DNA from: Dolichospermum sp. DET69
GTDB taxonomy: Bacteria > Cyanobacteriota > Cyanobacteriia > Cyanobacteriales > Nostocaceae
Length of the DNA: 64,000 bases
Direction of reading: 5' to 3'
Assembly (NCBI GenBank): GCA_017355425.1
Contig: CP070233.1
Span: 3,079,501 to 3,143,500, forward strand
Translations under genes and position numbers: made by a program
Notes under the pieces: generated by a model
What the model saw: only the letters and a program-made list of their open reading frames with translations
Databases searched by the model: none
What the model was told of the DNA's origin: nothing
Part shown: positions 1 through 9,207 of the stretch, one piece after another
How the letters are laid out: each line of letters opens with the position of its first letter
Position numbering within the stretch: the first letter of the stretch is position 1

Positions 1-34
1 TATCACAAAAGTGTAACCCAGTTATTCTAAGTTT

Positions 35-232
35 TCAACTACTTTTAGTAGATTTATTCCCAGCAATTAAAATAATTTCACCATCAGCGATCGCATCTAA
101 AAGTTGTCCTGCTGATCCTTCTTGATTATAAATATAGCCTAATTTGTAAGCGATTTCCTTGAGTTTATCGTTAGTGTTTGGGGCAACTCTAGCGTGTAAA
201 CTATAACGGTCTAGCTTTTTTCTACCTGGCAT
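35..232 (-). CDS. Small RHH-like hypothetical protein
   Basis: 65-residue protein starting MPGRKKLDRYSLHARVAP. The short basic N-terminal strand, followed by a predicted helix (NDKLKEIAYKLGY) and a second one (SAGQLLDAIADGE), looks like a ribbon-helix-helix or CopG-type DNA-binding fold, but I do not recognise a named family. The layout resembles the broken small ORF beside the tnpB gene near 59.1 kb (basic start, short strand, two helices), so it may be a mobile-element accessory or antitoxin-like protein. That is inference. It begins with ATG and stands alone at the window edge; whatever lies downstream on the minus strand is outside the window. Confidence 0.55.
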   Translation of the reverse strand: MPGRKKLDRYSLHARVAPNTNDKLKEIAYKLGYIYNQEGSAGQLLDAIADGEIILIAGNKSTKSS

Positions 233-708
233 ACAATTAAATTCAAAATTCTAATAGTAGGTTACAGATTTAGGATAGCATCTGAATCATGGTGAGTAGG
301 AAACAATGTCCTCATGAAAAACATTGATCACCAATAAATATTTGAGAAAAAACCCTTGACAAACCCTTGCGAATAATATATTTTTAAGAATAATGACTAA
401 CTTAAAAGAGTGCTGACGTGTGGCGGGTGAGTCCATTGAAGTCTAAGATACAAGAAACCGAACTCTTACGGAAAAAGTTAGATGTAATCTCGAATTGTGA
501 ACGTAACCGAGAGAACTACCTCATGGAACAGCGTTAAATGGAAAAACGCATCCAGAGTAGTCAGGAGACTGAGATAGAGAATCTTCAAGGCAACCAAAGA
601 CGGTAGTTACCCACTAAAGATAAGTAGATATTTGGTGAAATCAGTGCTGTATAGTTTATGATGTGATTATACCAGGTGTGATGATTATCTACTTACCAAT
701 AAACTAAT
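233..708. other. Noncoding gap with structured-looking segment
   Basis: No ORF fits this 476-base gap. The first part (about 233-390) is AT-rich and featureless apart from two copies of a CCTTGAC/CCTTGC motif near 354-370. From about 400 to 640 the base composition changes: the segment is richer in G and C, has many short self-complementary stretches and GA-rich, GNRA-like pieces, and ends about 70 bases before the exonuclease-ATPase gene. Features such as GGCGGGTGAGTCC (422-434) and the repeated GAAAC/GAACG steps recall domain I of group II introns, but no domain V or reverse transcriptase follows. It may be an intron 5' relic or an unrelated RNA. Confidence 0.35.
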
Positions 709-3117
709 ATGGACTTTGTTGTTTTAGATACGGAAGGCAACCCAAATTTAACTGAATTAGCTATTGTTGATAGTCAAGGTGCTGTAATTTATGAAGGTTT
801 TTGTGATGGTAATTCTCATGGTTTTCAAAATGTTTTAAATCTCAAAAGTCTGAAAACCTTATTAACAGAATTTCTGACTATTGTTGAAGATAAAAAAATT
901 ATCTGTCACTATGCAGAACATGATATTGATATCCTCAAGCGGAGTTTTCAACAGGTTGGTTTACCTTGGCAAAATTTAGAATTTGATTGTACTTGGATTT
1001 TGGCTAAAGACTGTTTTGCAGGTTTAGAAAGTTATTCTTTAGAGTATCTGAGTAAATATTTTAATTTGCGAGCTAATAATCAATATTTTCTGCCGAATAT
1101 GGCACATACCGCTAGTTATGATGCCACATTTACTTATCATCTTTATCGAAAAATTATCTTAGAACGTCTCAAGAAACAACCTAATCCATTTAGCAGCAGT
1201 CGAGTTGATACTCCTTTTCAACATCACCCAGATTATACTGATACTTATCATCGAGAATTTCAGACTTTACAAACTGCTTTAAATAACATCAAATTAGATC
1301 CTAATCATCAAAGTAAAGGTGTAGTTGTTATTGGAGAACCAGGAACTGGTAAAACTCATTTAATGATGCGACTTGCTCATGAAAGATTATCAAGTAATAG
1401 ATTATTGTTTATCCGTCAACCTAATAATGCTCAATCTGTACTTTATCATATTTATAGTAGGATTTTAGAATCTCTAGTTGAAAAAACCGTAAATTTGCCT
1501 CAATTAGATTCTTTAATTATTAATACTTTTCGGAAAATAATTACTCTTCCCAATAGAGAAGCCAAACAAAAGGATATAGAGATTTTAAAAGCCTTATATG
1601 ATTTAGAAGATAACAGTATTAATGCTTTAGGTAGAGAAAATACCCAACGAAAACGGGAATATTGGCAATATATAGAAAAGACCATTAATGAATGGTGGCT
1701 GAGTCATTATGCTGCGGGAAGTTTTGCTTTATCTATTATCAAAGGCATGGTTAAATATTGCAGTTATACAGATTATAAATATAGAAATATTACCACTCGT
1801 TGGTTAGCAGGAAATATTTTAACTGACAAAGAAGCGGAAACTATTGGTTTACCAAATTGGGGAGAGGAAATTAGTAAAGAAGCTTTTTCTCTAGAAGCTA
1901 TTTCAGTTTTAGGTAAATTATCTGTTTTAGATGAACCTTTAATTATTATTTTTGATCAATTAGAAGGTTTAGGACTTGCTCACAATCAAGAAATCTTGTT
2001 GAATTTTGGGGAAGCTATCAAAGAAATTTTTACTCATGTTCCTAATAGTTTAATTATCCTGAATTTATTTCCTGATAGGTGGGAAAAGTTTCAAACAATA
2101 TTTGATCAATCTATTATTGGTAGAGTATCTGGATATCAAGTTTCTTTACGTCAACCAACAGAAGCCGAAGTTAAATCTATTCTCAAGGTAAAAATGCAAT
2201 TTGTAGATATTACCTTAGAACAGTTATTTTTACCTGAAGATTTAGATGATATTTTAGGAAAAAAACCTATTCGTGGGGCTTTAAATCGGGCTGCTAAATA
2301 CTATGACTATCGAGTTAATGGCATTTCTTTGCCAGATGAAAGAAAACCAATTCGGGAATTAGATAGTAATGAAAAAATAGAGCAGCAATTAAAATTTTTA
2401 CAGCAACAACAACAAATATCTATAGAAGTTTTAAGTCAACTAATTAAAGCCATACAATTACCTGATTCTGTCGAGTTAAGCAACTTACAGGAGAAAATAG
2501 CACCTTACTTATCCGGTGAAACTGTAATTGGGGTAAATCCTGTAATTGAATATCTCCATGAGCATAGAATTGAGTTAGAACAAAAATATCATAATCCATC
2601 TATTATTAGTGATGGTGATGATGTTGGTAAATTGAAGAATATTGCTGAAGCTTTAACTCATATTCAGTCATTTAAGTTAACACAATATCGTTTAGGTAAA
2701 AAGGTATTACCAGAACATATTGTCATAGAAAAGGGAAATCAATATCATGTAATTGCTTTTCTGGAAATTAGTGGAACTCCGTTTACAAGTCGGATTAATA
2801 ATTTTAATGAATTGGTGATTAATAATCCGCAAAGTAAGTTTGATTTAATTAGAGATGAACGTCAACCAGATATTACTGGTCAAGTCGGTAAGGAAAGAAT
2901 CACACAACTGGAAAATAGTGCTAATGGTAATTTTGTTCTCTTTAATAAACAAGATAGAATTCTCTTTGATTTAATTTATGATCTAATAATCAGCATTTAT
3001 AACAAAGATTTAGATATAGATTTAGATTTAGAATCAGCTTTAAATTTTGTTACCACTCATCAAGAATGGTATCACTGGATTTTTACAAAGTTTGGTTTTA
3101 CTCCACCCAAAAAATAA
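709..3117 (+). CDS. DEDDh exonuclease - AAA+ ATPase fusion
   Basis: 802 residues. Residues 1-150 form a DnaQ-like 3'-5' exonuclease: D7 and E9 (DTEG), D72 (AEHDIDIL), then H133 and D138 (AHTASYDATF), the full DEDDh set. An AAA+/ORC-like ATPase follows, with Walker A GEPGTGKT at 209-216 and a Walker B strand LIIIFDQLE at 411-419, where Gln replaces the usual catalytic Glu after the Asp. About 190 residues separate the Walker motifs, more than in most AAA+ domains. A Gln-rich linker lies near 555-575, and the last 150 residues are an unrecognised alpha/beta domain (EISGTPFTSRINNFNE). ackA follows 9 bases later on the same strand. Activities are inferred from motifs; the biological role, possibly DNA repair or defence, is unknown. 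Confidence 0.8.
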   Translation: MDFVVLDTEGNPNLTELAIVDSQGAVIYEGFCDGNSHGFQNVLNLKSLKTLLTEFLTIVEDKKIICHYAEHDIDILKRSFQQVGLPWQNLEFDCTWILAKDCFAGLESYSLEYLSKYFNLRANNQYFLPNMAHTASYDATFTYHLYRKIILERLKKQPNPFSSSRVDTPFQHHPDYTDTYHREFQTLQTALNNIKLDPNHQSKGVVVIGEPGTGKTHLMMRLAHERLSSNRLLFIRQPNNAQSVLYHIYSRILESLVEKTVNLPQLDSLIINTFRKIITLPNREAKQKDIEILKALYDLEDNSINALGRENTQRKREYWQYIEKTINEWWLSHYAAGSFALSIIKGMVKYCSYTDYKYRNITTRWLAGNILTDKEAETIGLPNWGEEISKEAFSLEAISVLGKLSVLDEPLIIIFDQLEGLGLAHNQEILLNFGEAIKEIFTHVPNSLIILNLFPDRWEKFQTIFDQSIIGRVSGYQVSLRQPTEAEVKSILKVKMQFVDITLEQLFLPEDLDDILGKKPIRGALNRAAKYYDYRVNGISLPDERKPIRELDSNEKIEQQLKFLQQQQQISIEVLSQLIKAIQLPDSVELSNLQEKIAPYLSGETVIGVNPVIEYLHEHRIELEQKYHNPSIISDGDDVGKLKNIAEALTHIQSFKLTQYRLGKKVLPEHIVIEKGNQYHVIAFLEISGTPFTSRINNFNELVINNPQSKFDLIRDERQPDITGQVGKERITQLENSANGNFVLFNKQDRILFDLIYDLIISIYNKDLDIDLDLESALNFVTTHQEWYHWIFTKFGFTPPKK

Positions 3118-3126
3118 TTTTAATTT

Positions 3127-4338
3127 ATGAAGATACTCATTCTCAATGCCGGTTCTAGCAGCCAAAAAAGTTGTCTGTATGACATAACAACCCCAATTCC
3201 TAATGTAGCACCCCAACCTCTATGGGAAGGGAAAATCAATTGGAGTCAAGACCAAAATCAGACAGAAATTACAGTCAAAACCGCTACAGGTGCAAAACTT
3301 CAAGAAACCCTTGCTAGTGATTCTCGACAGGGGCAATTTGCGTATCTGCTATCTACTCTCATTAATGGTACAACCAAGGTAATTGATGATTTATCAGCAA
3401 TAAAAGTGGTAGGACATCGGGTAGTACATGGTGGACAAGATTACCGAGAGGCTGTAATAATTACTGAGGATGTTAAACAAGCGATCGCTCACCTATGCAA
3501 TCTAGCCCCAGCCCATAATCCAGCCGCTTTAGCTGGCATTGAAGCCATTGAACATAGTCTAGGGAATATCCCCCAAATTGCAGTTTTTGATACCGGATTT
3601 CACAGCACCTTACCCGATGCCGCAGCCATCTATCCCATCCCATATCAATTAGTAGAGCAAGGTATTCGGCGTTACGGATTTCATGGCATCAGTCATCAGT
3701 ATTGTGCTAATCGAGCCGCGGAAATTCTTGGTCAAGATTTACGATCTCTGCGGATAATTACCTGTCATTTAGGTAACGGTTGTTCTCTAGCTGCTATCAA
3801 AAATGGTTGCAGTATTGACACAACAATGGGATTTACCCCCCTGGATGGTTTAATGATGGGTAGCCGCAGTGGTTCCATTGACCCAGGGATTTTAATTTAT
3901 TTATTACAGCAGTATAATTACTCTAGTCAAGAATTAGATAATCTGTTGAATAAATCTTCAGGATTATATGGTATTTCTGGAGTATCGAGCGATTTAAGAG
4001 AGGTGATAGCCGCCCAAGAGCAAGGTAATCAACGCGCCCAACTAGCTTGGGATATATACGTACATCGTTTACGGGCTGGTATTGGGGCAATGCTGGCTAG
4101 TTTAGCTGGTTTAGATGTTTTAGTCTTTACCGCTGGAGTAGGAGAAAACTCCGCAGGAATCCGTGAAGCAGCTTGTACAGCCTTTGGATTTTTAGGACTG
4201 AAAATTGATCTAGAGAAAAACCAACAACAACCTATTGATGTTGATATTGCCACATCTGATTCAACAGTGCGAATTTTAGTCATCGAAACTCAGGAAGATT
4301 GGGCAATAGCTCAACAATCTTACCAATTGCTGCAATAA
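3127..4338 (+). CDS. ackA: Acetate kinase
   Basis: 403 residues, the normal length for the family. AckA interconverts acetyl phosphate plus ADP with acetate plus ATP in the cytosol, normally paired with phosphotransacetylase, which is not in this window. Visible signatures are the N-terminal MKILILNAGSSSQK (family pattern VLVLNxGSSS), the phosphate/acetate loop VGHRVVHGG, FDTGFHSTLP, RRYGFHGISHQY, the nucleotide loop HLGNGCS, and GVGENS near the C-terminus. It starts 9 bases after the exonuclease-ATPase stop, so the two may share a transcript, although no functional link is evident. It ends just before a heptamer tandem repeat. Confidence 0.97.
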   Translation: MKILILNAGSSSQKSCLYDITTPIPNVAPQPLWEGKINWSQDQNQTEITVKTATGAKLQETLASDSRQGQFAYLLSTLINGTTKVIDDLSAIKVVGHRVVHGGQDYREAVIITEDVKQAIAHLCNLAPAHNPAALAGIEAIEHSLGNIPQIAVFDTGFHSTLPDAAAIYPIPYQLVEQGIRRYGFHGISHQYCANRAAEILGQDLRSLRIITCHLGNGCSLAAIKNGCSIDTTMGFTPLDGLMMGSRSGSIDPGILIYLLQQYNYSSQELDNLLNKSSGLYGISGVSSDLREVIAAQEQGNQRAQLAWDIYVHRLRAGIGAMLASLAGLDVLVFTAGVGENSAGIREAACTAFGFLGLKIDLEKNQQQPIDVDIATSDSTVRILVIETQEDWAIAQQSYQLLQ

Positions 4339-4352
4339 TTAATAATTTTCAC

Positions 4353-4440
4353 CCTATTACCTATTACCTATTACCTATTATCTATTACCTATTACCTATT
4401 ACCTATTACCTATTACCTATTACCTATTACCTATTACCTA
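4353..4440. repeat. Heptanucleotide tandem repeat (CTATTAC)n
   Basis: About 12 consecutive copies of a 7-base unit read as CTATTAC, with one T variant near 4381. This is the short tandemly repeated repetitive (STRR) class of heterocystous cyanobacteria. It fills the gap between ackA and the next gene. Because 7 x 3 = 21, one frame stays open through the array and encodes a periodic ITYYLLP peptide, in frame with the downstream gene. The last copy contributes the A of that gene's ATG. Confidence 0.95.
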
Positions 4441-5225
4441 TGTTTTTATCTCGTGAAGCTATTACCACCCCCTTAGTTGCTTGCTTGTGTATTGCCAGTA
4501 TTAGCTTAATGCAAATACCAAAACTGCAAAAATTATTAATCAATAAACAATCTATTTCCGCAGAAACTCTGGAAAAAGACCTCAAAAAAGAAAGTCTTCG
4601 CTTGAACTTACTCCAAAATCTACCCAGTTTTAGTTATAAAAACTTAATTGCAGATTGGGTATATATTGATTTTTTGCAATTCTTTGGAGATGATGAAGCT
4701 AGAGATAAAACAGGATTCAGTCTCAGTCCAGAATATTTTGAAGTTATTTTAGGACGTGACCCACGATTTTTAGAAGCTTACTTAGGGCTTTCTGTAAGTA
4801 CATCTTTATACGGTGGTATGCCAGATAAGACTATAGCTTTAATGGAAAATGGTTTAAAATCTCTATCCCCACAAGTGCCAAAAAAATCCTACTATATTTG
4901 GCGTTATAAAGGCACAGATGAGTTATTATTCTTGGGTAATGCTCAAGCAGCAGAAAAATCTTTTCTCAAAGCCGCAGAATGGGCAGACACTTATACTGAT
5001 CAAGAAAGTAAACAAGTAGCATTTGTCTCTCAAAAAAGTGCCAAATTCCTGAGTAAAAATCCTGATAGCAAAGCAGCGAGAGTTGCCACATGGGCAATGG
5101 TTTTAAACAATAATGTAGATGCAAAAACGCGCAAACGAGCAATTCGGGAAATTGAAACTTTAGGAGGAAAGGTAGTTACTAATCCCGACGGCACAACCGG
5201 TATTACATTACCAGCAAAAGATTAA
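4440..5225 (+). CDS. TPR-like conserved hypothetical protein
   Basis: 261 residues from the ATG at 4440, chosen because it is the first ATG after the tandem repeat. The longer open frame upstream only runs through the repeat and into ackA in another frame. The N-terminus has one hydrophobic stretch (TTPLVACLCIASISLMQI, about residues 8-26) that could be a signal anchor. The rest is helical with tetratricopeptide-like pairs (PRFLEAYLGLSVSTSLYGG, AQAAEKSFLKAAEWAD, SKAARVATWAMVLNN). I know it only as a conserved cyanobacterial type and assign no function. A transposon end lies immediately after its stop codon, so the native terminator may have been displaced. Confidence 0.8.
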   Translation: MFLSREAITTPLVACLCIASISLMQIPKLQKLLINKQSISAETLEKDLKKESLRLNLLQNLPSFSYKNLIADWVYIDFLQFFGDDEARDKTGFSLSPEYFEVILGRDPRFLEAYLGLSVSTSLYGGMPDKTIALMENGLKSLSPQVPKKSYYIWRYKGTDELLFLGNAQAAEKSFLKAAEWADTYTDQESKQVAFVSQKSAKFLSKNPDSKAARVATWAMVLNNNVDAKTRKRAIREIETLGGKVVTNPDGTTGITLPAKD

Positions 5226-5229
5226 TTGT

Positions 5230-5330
5230 TGACATACTCACCGACCTGAAGGTGCGGTGATTCTTGACGCTTCACTGACTGACGCTAACCGTTGCTAGTC
5301 TTACTCTATCTCTGCGCCCGTTTAGAGTCG
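5230..5330 (-). ncRNA. Candidate omega RNA 3' end of IS200/605 element
   Basis: In TnpB systems the guide RNA covers the 3' end of tnpB and the transposon right end, finishing at the element boundary. Here the minus strand runs from the last tnpB codons through a strong hairpin (5238-5260) to the boundary, as expected. The guide would be the flanking DNA, which here lies immediately after the TPR gene stop. The extent is an estimate; the 5' limit probably lies further inside tnpB. Confidence 0.4.
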
Positions 5331-6427
5331 TGGCAATGCCCTATCCCGACTTTATTTATATTTTTTGCGGCGTTCTCGTCTCGGTCGTGTTCAGTCCCAC
5401 AATTCAGGCACTTAACCGACCGAATTTTTAGATCAAGTTTTCCCCATTTGTAGCCACATTCAGAGCAAATTTGGCTGGTCGGTTCCCATCTACTAATGAC
5501 GTGAAATGTCCTGCCAAACTTCTGTGATTTAGCTTCACATAACGTCCGAAACTCTCTCCATCCCTGAAGACTAATCGCCCTAGCAAGTTTGCGATTTTTA
5601 ACCATGCCCGATACATTCAAATCTTCTAAAACGATAACTTCATTTTCGCTAACTATTTTGGAGGATAATTTGTGCAAAAAGTCTTTTCTGGTATCAGCTA
5701 TTTCGTTATGTAGTTTTGCAATTTGAATTCGGGTTTTATTTCTTCGTTGTGAGTCTTTTGGTTGCCGTGCTAATTTCTTCTGAAGTTTGCGAATCTTCCT
5801 GTCTAATTTTGAGTAATCGGGGCTTTGGGCTTTTTCTCCATTGCTCATGACAGCAAAAGTTTTTATCCCCAAATCAATACCGATACTTTGGTTTTTAGCA
5901 TCAATATTAACGGGTTCAACTTCTACTACAAAACTGATAAAATAACGGTTAGCACAATCCTTTATTACTGTTACAGAGCTAGGAGCGGAGGGTAAATCTC
6001 TTGACCAAATCGGGCTAACGTTACCAATTTTGGCTAGATAAACCTCATCCCCTTTGATTGAAAACCCACCGATTCTAAATCGTGCTGACTGCTGATTAGT
6101 CTTCTTTTTGAACTTAGGACGACCTAATTTTTTACCTTTGCGTTTCCCTGTTAGAGAATCAAAAAAGTTTTTATAGGCAACTCCCAAATCTGCAACCGAT
6201 TGTTGCAAAGGAATATTAGAAACATCAGACAACCATTGCCGCTCAATAGTTTTTTTTGCTTGAGTAATAACCAACTTTTGCAAGTCGTTGTTACTTGGTA
6301 GTTTTTCTGCTTGTTTACAAATAGCCAGTGCATCATTCCAAACCACGCGAACACAACCAAACAATTGAGCTAAAAGCTTTTGCTGTTGGTCTGTAGGGTA
6401 GAAACGGAATTGATATCTGGCTTTCAT
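5306..6427 (-). CDS. tnpB: TnpB RNA-guided endonuclease
   Basis: 373 residues, full length for TnpB, the compact ancestor-like relative of Cas12 that uses an omega RNA made from the element end to cut DNA at donor or target sites. A split RuvC site is visible: D185 in SIGIDLGIKTFAV, E268 in EVIVLEDLNVSG and D350 in HDRDENAAKNI. A zinc finger lies between, with C321, C324, C340 and C343 (CSECG...CLNCG). The N-terminus (MKARYQFRFYPTDQQQKL) is the usual helix-turn-helix segment. All catalytic residues are present. It diverges from tnpA; translation starts at ATG. Confidence 0.95.
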   Translation of the reverse strand: MKARYQFRFYPTDQQQKLLAQLFGCVRVVWNDALAICKQAEKLPSNNDLQKLVITQAKKTIERQWLSDVSNIPLQQSVADLGVAYKNFFDSLTGKRKGKKLGRPKFKKKTNQQSARFRIGGFSIKGDEVYLAKIGNVSPIWSRDLPSAPSSVTVIKDCANRYFISFVVEVEPVNIDAKNQSIGIDLGIKTFAVMSNGEKAQSPDYSKLDRKIRKLQKKLARQPKDSQRRNKTRIQIAKLHNEIADTRKDFLHKLSSKIVSENEVIVLEDLNVSGMVKNRKLARAISLQGWREFRTLCEAKSQKFGRTFHVISRWEPTSQICSECGYKWGKLDLKIRSVKCLNCGTEHDRDENAAKNINKVGIGHCHDSKRAQR

Positions 6428-6478
6428 GGTTAATGCTATAATTGGGCTGTAAATTAATTATATATTGGTCTGCACAAA

Positions 6479-6877
6479 ATGGCAAGTCCCCTCAGAAGAG
6501 AAAGACACAGCGTTACAGACTTAAAGATTCATTTGGTCTGCGTTACGAAATATCGTCGGGCTGTGTTTACTGGTGAAAGTCTTGATTTAATTGAAAAAAC
6601 ATTTCGTGAGGTGGCTGAAAAAATGAATTTTAAAGTGCTTGAGTTCAACGGTGAAGGAAATCACGTCCATGCACTGATTGAATATCCTCCTAAATTATCT
6701 GTTTCTCAAATAGTAAATGCTCTAAAAGGCGTATCTAGCCGCAGATATGGACAAGCCGGATATAAAAAACCCCACAAAGAATCTCTATGGAGTCCCAGCT
6801 ATTTTGCCACTTCAGTCGGTGGTGCGCCACTAGAAATATTAAAAGAGTATATTAAGAATCAAGAAAAGCCGTCCTAG
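6479..6877 (+). CDS. tnpA: IS200/IS605 transposase TnpA (Y1 HUH)
   Basis: 132 residues, full length for the Y1 transposases that excise and insert single-stranded circles. The HUH metal-binding motif is HVH in EGNHVHALIEY (about residues 62-64). The catalytic tyrosine is expected in the C-terminal helix LEILKEYIKNQ (about residue 127). The N-terminal block HLVCVTKYRRAVF is typical. It starts at ATG, 51 bases from the divergent tnpB start, and ends just inside the terminal hairpin. No frameshift or missing motif was seen. Confidence 0.95.
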   Translation: MASPLRRERHSVTDLKIHLVCVTKYRRAVFTGESLDLIEKTFREVAEKMNFKVLEFNGEGNHVHALIEYPPKLSVSQIVNALKGVSSRRYGQAGYKKPHKESLWSPSYFATSVGGAPLEILKEYIKNQEKPS

Positions 6878-7191
6878 AAGGACGGGGCTTGTGTCCCGTC
6901 ATTTCGGTCATTAGTCAGTAGTAGTTGTCTTTCTTCCTTCCTTCTTCCTTCGTGTTCTTCGTGCCTTCGTGGTTCATTAACTCCTGACTCGGTGACTCCT
7001 GCTGAAAATAGCTACAATAGAACTCCTACTATCCGCACATTTTAGACCTGTGGGAGGTGGGGGATTATTTTTAGCATGACAGGAGGATTATTTTGAGATA
7101 TCTTAAAATAAGTTAACATAATTATCATAATGTCCTCTTTCTTAGAGAAGCTAAGTATAAGCAGCAAACAAGTACAGGAGAATAAACATCG

Positions 7192-9036
7192 GTGAATAAT
7201 AAAAGATGGAGAAATACGGGGCTTTACGCGCTCCTTTTTATAGTTGTTATTGCCCTAGGAACAGCATTTTTTGACAAACAACCCCAAAGCCGAGAAACAT
7301 GGCGCTACAGCCAGTTTATCCAAGAAGTTGACAAAGGCAGAGTTGAGAGAGTTAGTTTGAGTTCCGACAGGTCTACAGCCCTAGTGACCCCCAAATATGA
7401 CCCTAACAAAAAGATTGTTACCTTAGTTAACGACCCAGATTTAATCAATACTCTGACCAGTAAAGGTGTTGATATTGCGGTATTACCTCAAGCAGATGAA
7501 GGATTTTGGTTTAAAGCCCTCAGTAGCTTATTCTTCCCTGTATTGTTGCTAGTTGGTTTATTTTTCCTTCTCCGTCGCGCTCAAAGTGGTCCTGGTAGCC
7601 AGGCTATGAACTTTGGTAAATCTAAAGCCAGAGTGCAAATGGAACCCCAAACACAAGTTACCTTTGGGGATGTTGCAGGTATTGACCAAGCTAAATTAGA
7701 ACTAAACGAAGTTGTAGACTTTTTGAAAAATGCCGATCGCTTTACCGCAATTGGTGCAAAAATTCCTAAAGGTGTACTTTTAGTTGGTCCTCCTGGTACT
7801 GGTAAAACCCTCCTCGCACGGGCTGTGGCTGGAGAAGCCGGTGTACCATTCTTCTCAATTTCCGGTTCTGAATTTGTAGAAATGTTCGTTGGTGTGGGCG
7901 CTTCCCGCGTTCGGGATTTATTTGAACAAGCTAAAACAAACGCTCCTTGTATCGTCTTTATTGATGAAATTGACGCTGTAGGTCGTCAACGGGGTGCTGG
8001 TTTAGGTGGTGGTAACGACGAACGGGAACAAACCCTCAACCAGTTGCTGACGGAAATGGACGGATTTGAAGGTAACACTGGTATTATTATTATTGCTGCT
8101 ACCAACCGTCCTGATGTATTAGATGCAGCTTTATTACGTCCCGGTCGTTTTGACCGTCAAGTTGTGGTAGACCGTCCCGACTACGCTGGACGTAGCGAAA
8201 TCTTGAGAGTTCATGCTCGTGGTAAAACCTTATCTAAAGATGTAGATTTGGATAAAATTGCCCGTCGGACTCCTGGTTTTACCGGTGCAGATTTATCTAA
8301 TCTATTGAATGAAGCCGCTATTTTAGCCGCACGTCGGAATTTAACTGAAATTTCGATGGATGAAATTAATGATGCAATTGATCGTGTATTAGCTGGTCCT
8401 GAAAAGAAAGACCGGGTAATGAGCGAAAAGCGCAAAACCTTAGTTGCTTATCATGAAGCTGGTCATGCTTTGGTTGGTGCATTAATGCCTGACTATGACC
8501 CAGTCCAAAAGATTAGTATTATTCCTCGTGGTCGTGCTGGTGGTTTAACTTGGTTTACTCCTAGTGAAGACCGCATGGATACTGGTTTATATAGCCGGGC
8601 TTATTTGGAAAATCAAATGGCTGTGGCTTTAGGTGGTCGTCTGGCTGAAGAAATTATCTTTGGTGAAGAGGAAGTGACTACAGGTGCTTCCAATGACTTA
8701 CAACAAGTCGCCAGAGTAGCTAAACAAATGATAACTCGGTTTGGGATGAGCGATCGCTTGGGTCCAGTTGCTTTAGGTCGTCAACAAGGCAATATGTTCC
8801 TGGGTCGAGATATCATGTCTGAACGGGATTTTTCAGAAGAAACCGCCGCTGCTATTGATGAAGAAGTTCGTAAGTTAGTTGATACTGCTTATCTTCGAGC
8901 TAAAGAAGTGCTACTCGATAACCGCAAGGTATTAGATGAAATTGCTCAAATGCTGATTGAAAAAGAAACCGTAGACGCTGAGGAATTACAAGAAATTCTT
9001 GGTAATAACGATGTGAAAATGGCTGCTTTTGCTTAA
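7192..9036 (+). CDS. ftsH: ATP-dependent zinc metalloprotease FtsH
   Basis: 614 residues from a GTG start, preceded by AGGAG at 7176-7180. FtsH is a membrane-anchored hexameric AAA+ protease; cyanobacterial paralogues degrade damaged photosystem II D1 and regulators. The protein shows TM1 at about 11-28, a lumenal/periplasmic domain, TM2 at about 107-128 ([21 protein letters not shown]), Walker A GPPGTGKT at 199-206, Walker [13 protein letters not shown], the second region of homology ([18 protein letters not shown]) and the zinc site HEAGH near residue 420. It is monocistronic: an upstream AT-rich promoter region and a strong terminator follow it. Which of the several cyanobacterial FtsH paralogues it is cannot be settled here. 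Confidence 0.97.
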   Translation: MNNKRWRNTGLYALLFIVVIALGTAFFDKQPQSRETWRYSQFIQEVDKGRVERVSLSSDRSTALVTPKYDPNKKIVTLVNDPDLINTLTSKGVDIAVLPQADEGFWFKALSSLFFPVLLLVGLFFLLRRAQSGPGSQAMNFGKSKARVQMEPQTQVTFGDVAGIDQAKLELNEVVDFLKNADRFTAIGAKIPKGVLLVGPPGTGKTLLARAVAGEAGVPFFSISGSEFVEMFVGVGASRVRDLFEQAKTNAPCIVFIDEIDAVGRQRGAGLGGGNDEREQTLNQLLTEMDGFEGNTGIIIIAATNRPDVLDAALLRPGRFDRQVVVDRPDYAGRSEILRVHARGKTLSKDVDLDKIARRTPGFTGADLSNLLNEAAILAARRNLTEISMDEINDAIDRVLAGPEKKDRVMSEKRKTLVAYHEAGHALVGALMPDYDPVQKISIIPRGRAGGLTWFTPSEDRMDTGLYSRAYLENQMAVALGGRLAEEIIFGEEEVTTGASNDLQQVARVAKQMITRFGMSDRLGPVALGRQQGNMFLGRDIMSERDFSEETAAAIDEEVRKLVDTAYLRAKEVLLDNRKVLDEIAQMLIEKETVDAEELQEILGNNDVKMAAFA

Positions 9037-9057
9037 TTCTGCGTAAGAGTTTAAAAT

Positions 9058-9100
9058 AGGGGTAATTCTGGATTTTCTGGAATTACCTCTATTTTTTTAT
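9058..9100 (+). terminator. Rho-independent terminator of ftsH
   Basis: An 11-bp stem (9058-9068 with 9080-9090, one G-T pair, GGTAATTC/GAATTACC core) with an 11-base loop is followed directly by a run of seven T. It lies 22 bases after the ftsH stop. Confidence 0.85.
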
Positions 9101-9207
9101 CTCACGCATAGGCGTAAGAGTTCTCCCTAATGATCAATCACTAATTACCCATTACCCATTAAATTGAAAAGTAAACTGGCTTGTGTTTAAGGAAAAATTT
9201 TTGAATT

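Larger units (their letters stand above)
5228..6898. mobile_element. IS200/IS605 element with tnpA and tnpB
   Basis: A complete-looking element in the IS605 arrangement: tnpB on the minus strand and tnpA on the plus strand, diverging from a 51-base gap. The end next to the tnpB stop has a hairpin at 5238-5260 (TCACCG/CGGTGA with an inner ACCT/AGGT stem). The end next to the tnpA stop has a perfect 7-bp hairpin at 6869-6885 (CCGTCCT/AGGACGG). Subterminal hairpins recognised by TnpA are characteristic of the family, which transposes as single-stranded DNA and makes no target duplication. Both genes appear intact, so the element could be active. Exact ends are estimates. Confidence 0.88.

Noticed and set aside
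709-4338. Exonuclease-ATPase plus ackA as a defence operon
   Set aside because: The nine-base spacing is real, but acetate kinase has no known defence role, so I treat the adjacency as incidental.
4299-4439. Upstream extension of the TPR-like gene
   Set aside because: It overlaps the ackA end out of frame and then consists only of repeat-encoded peptide.
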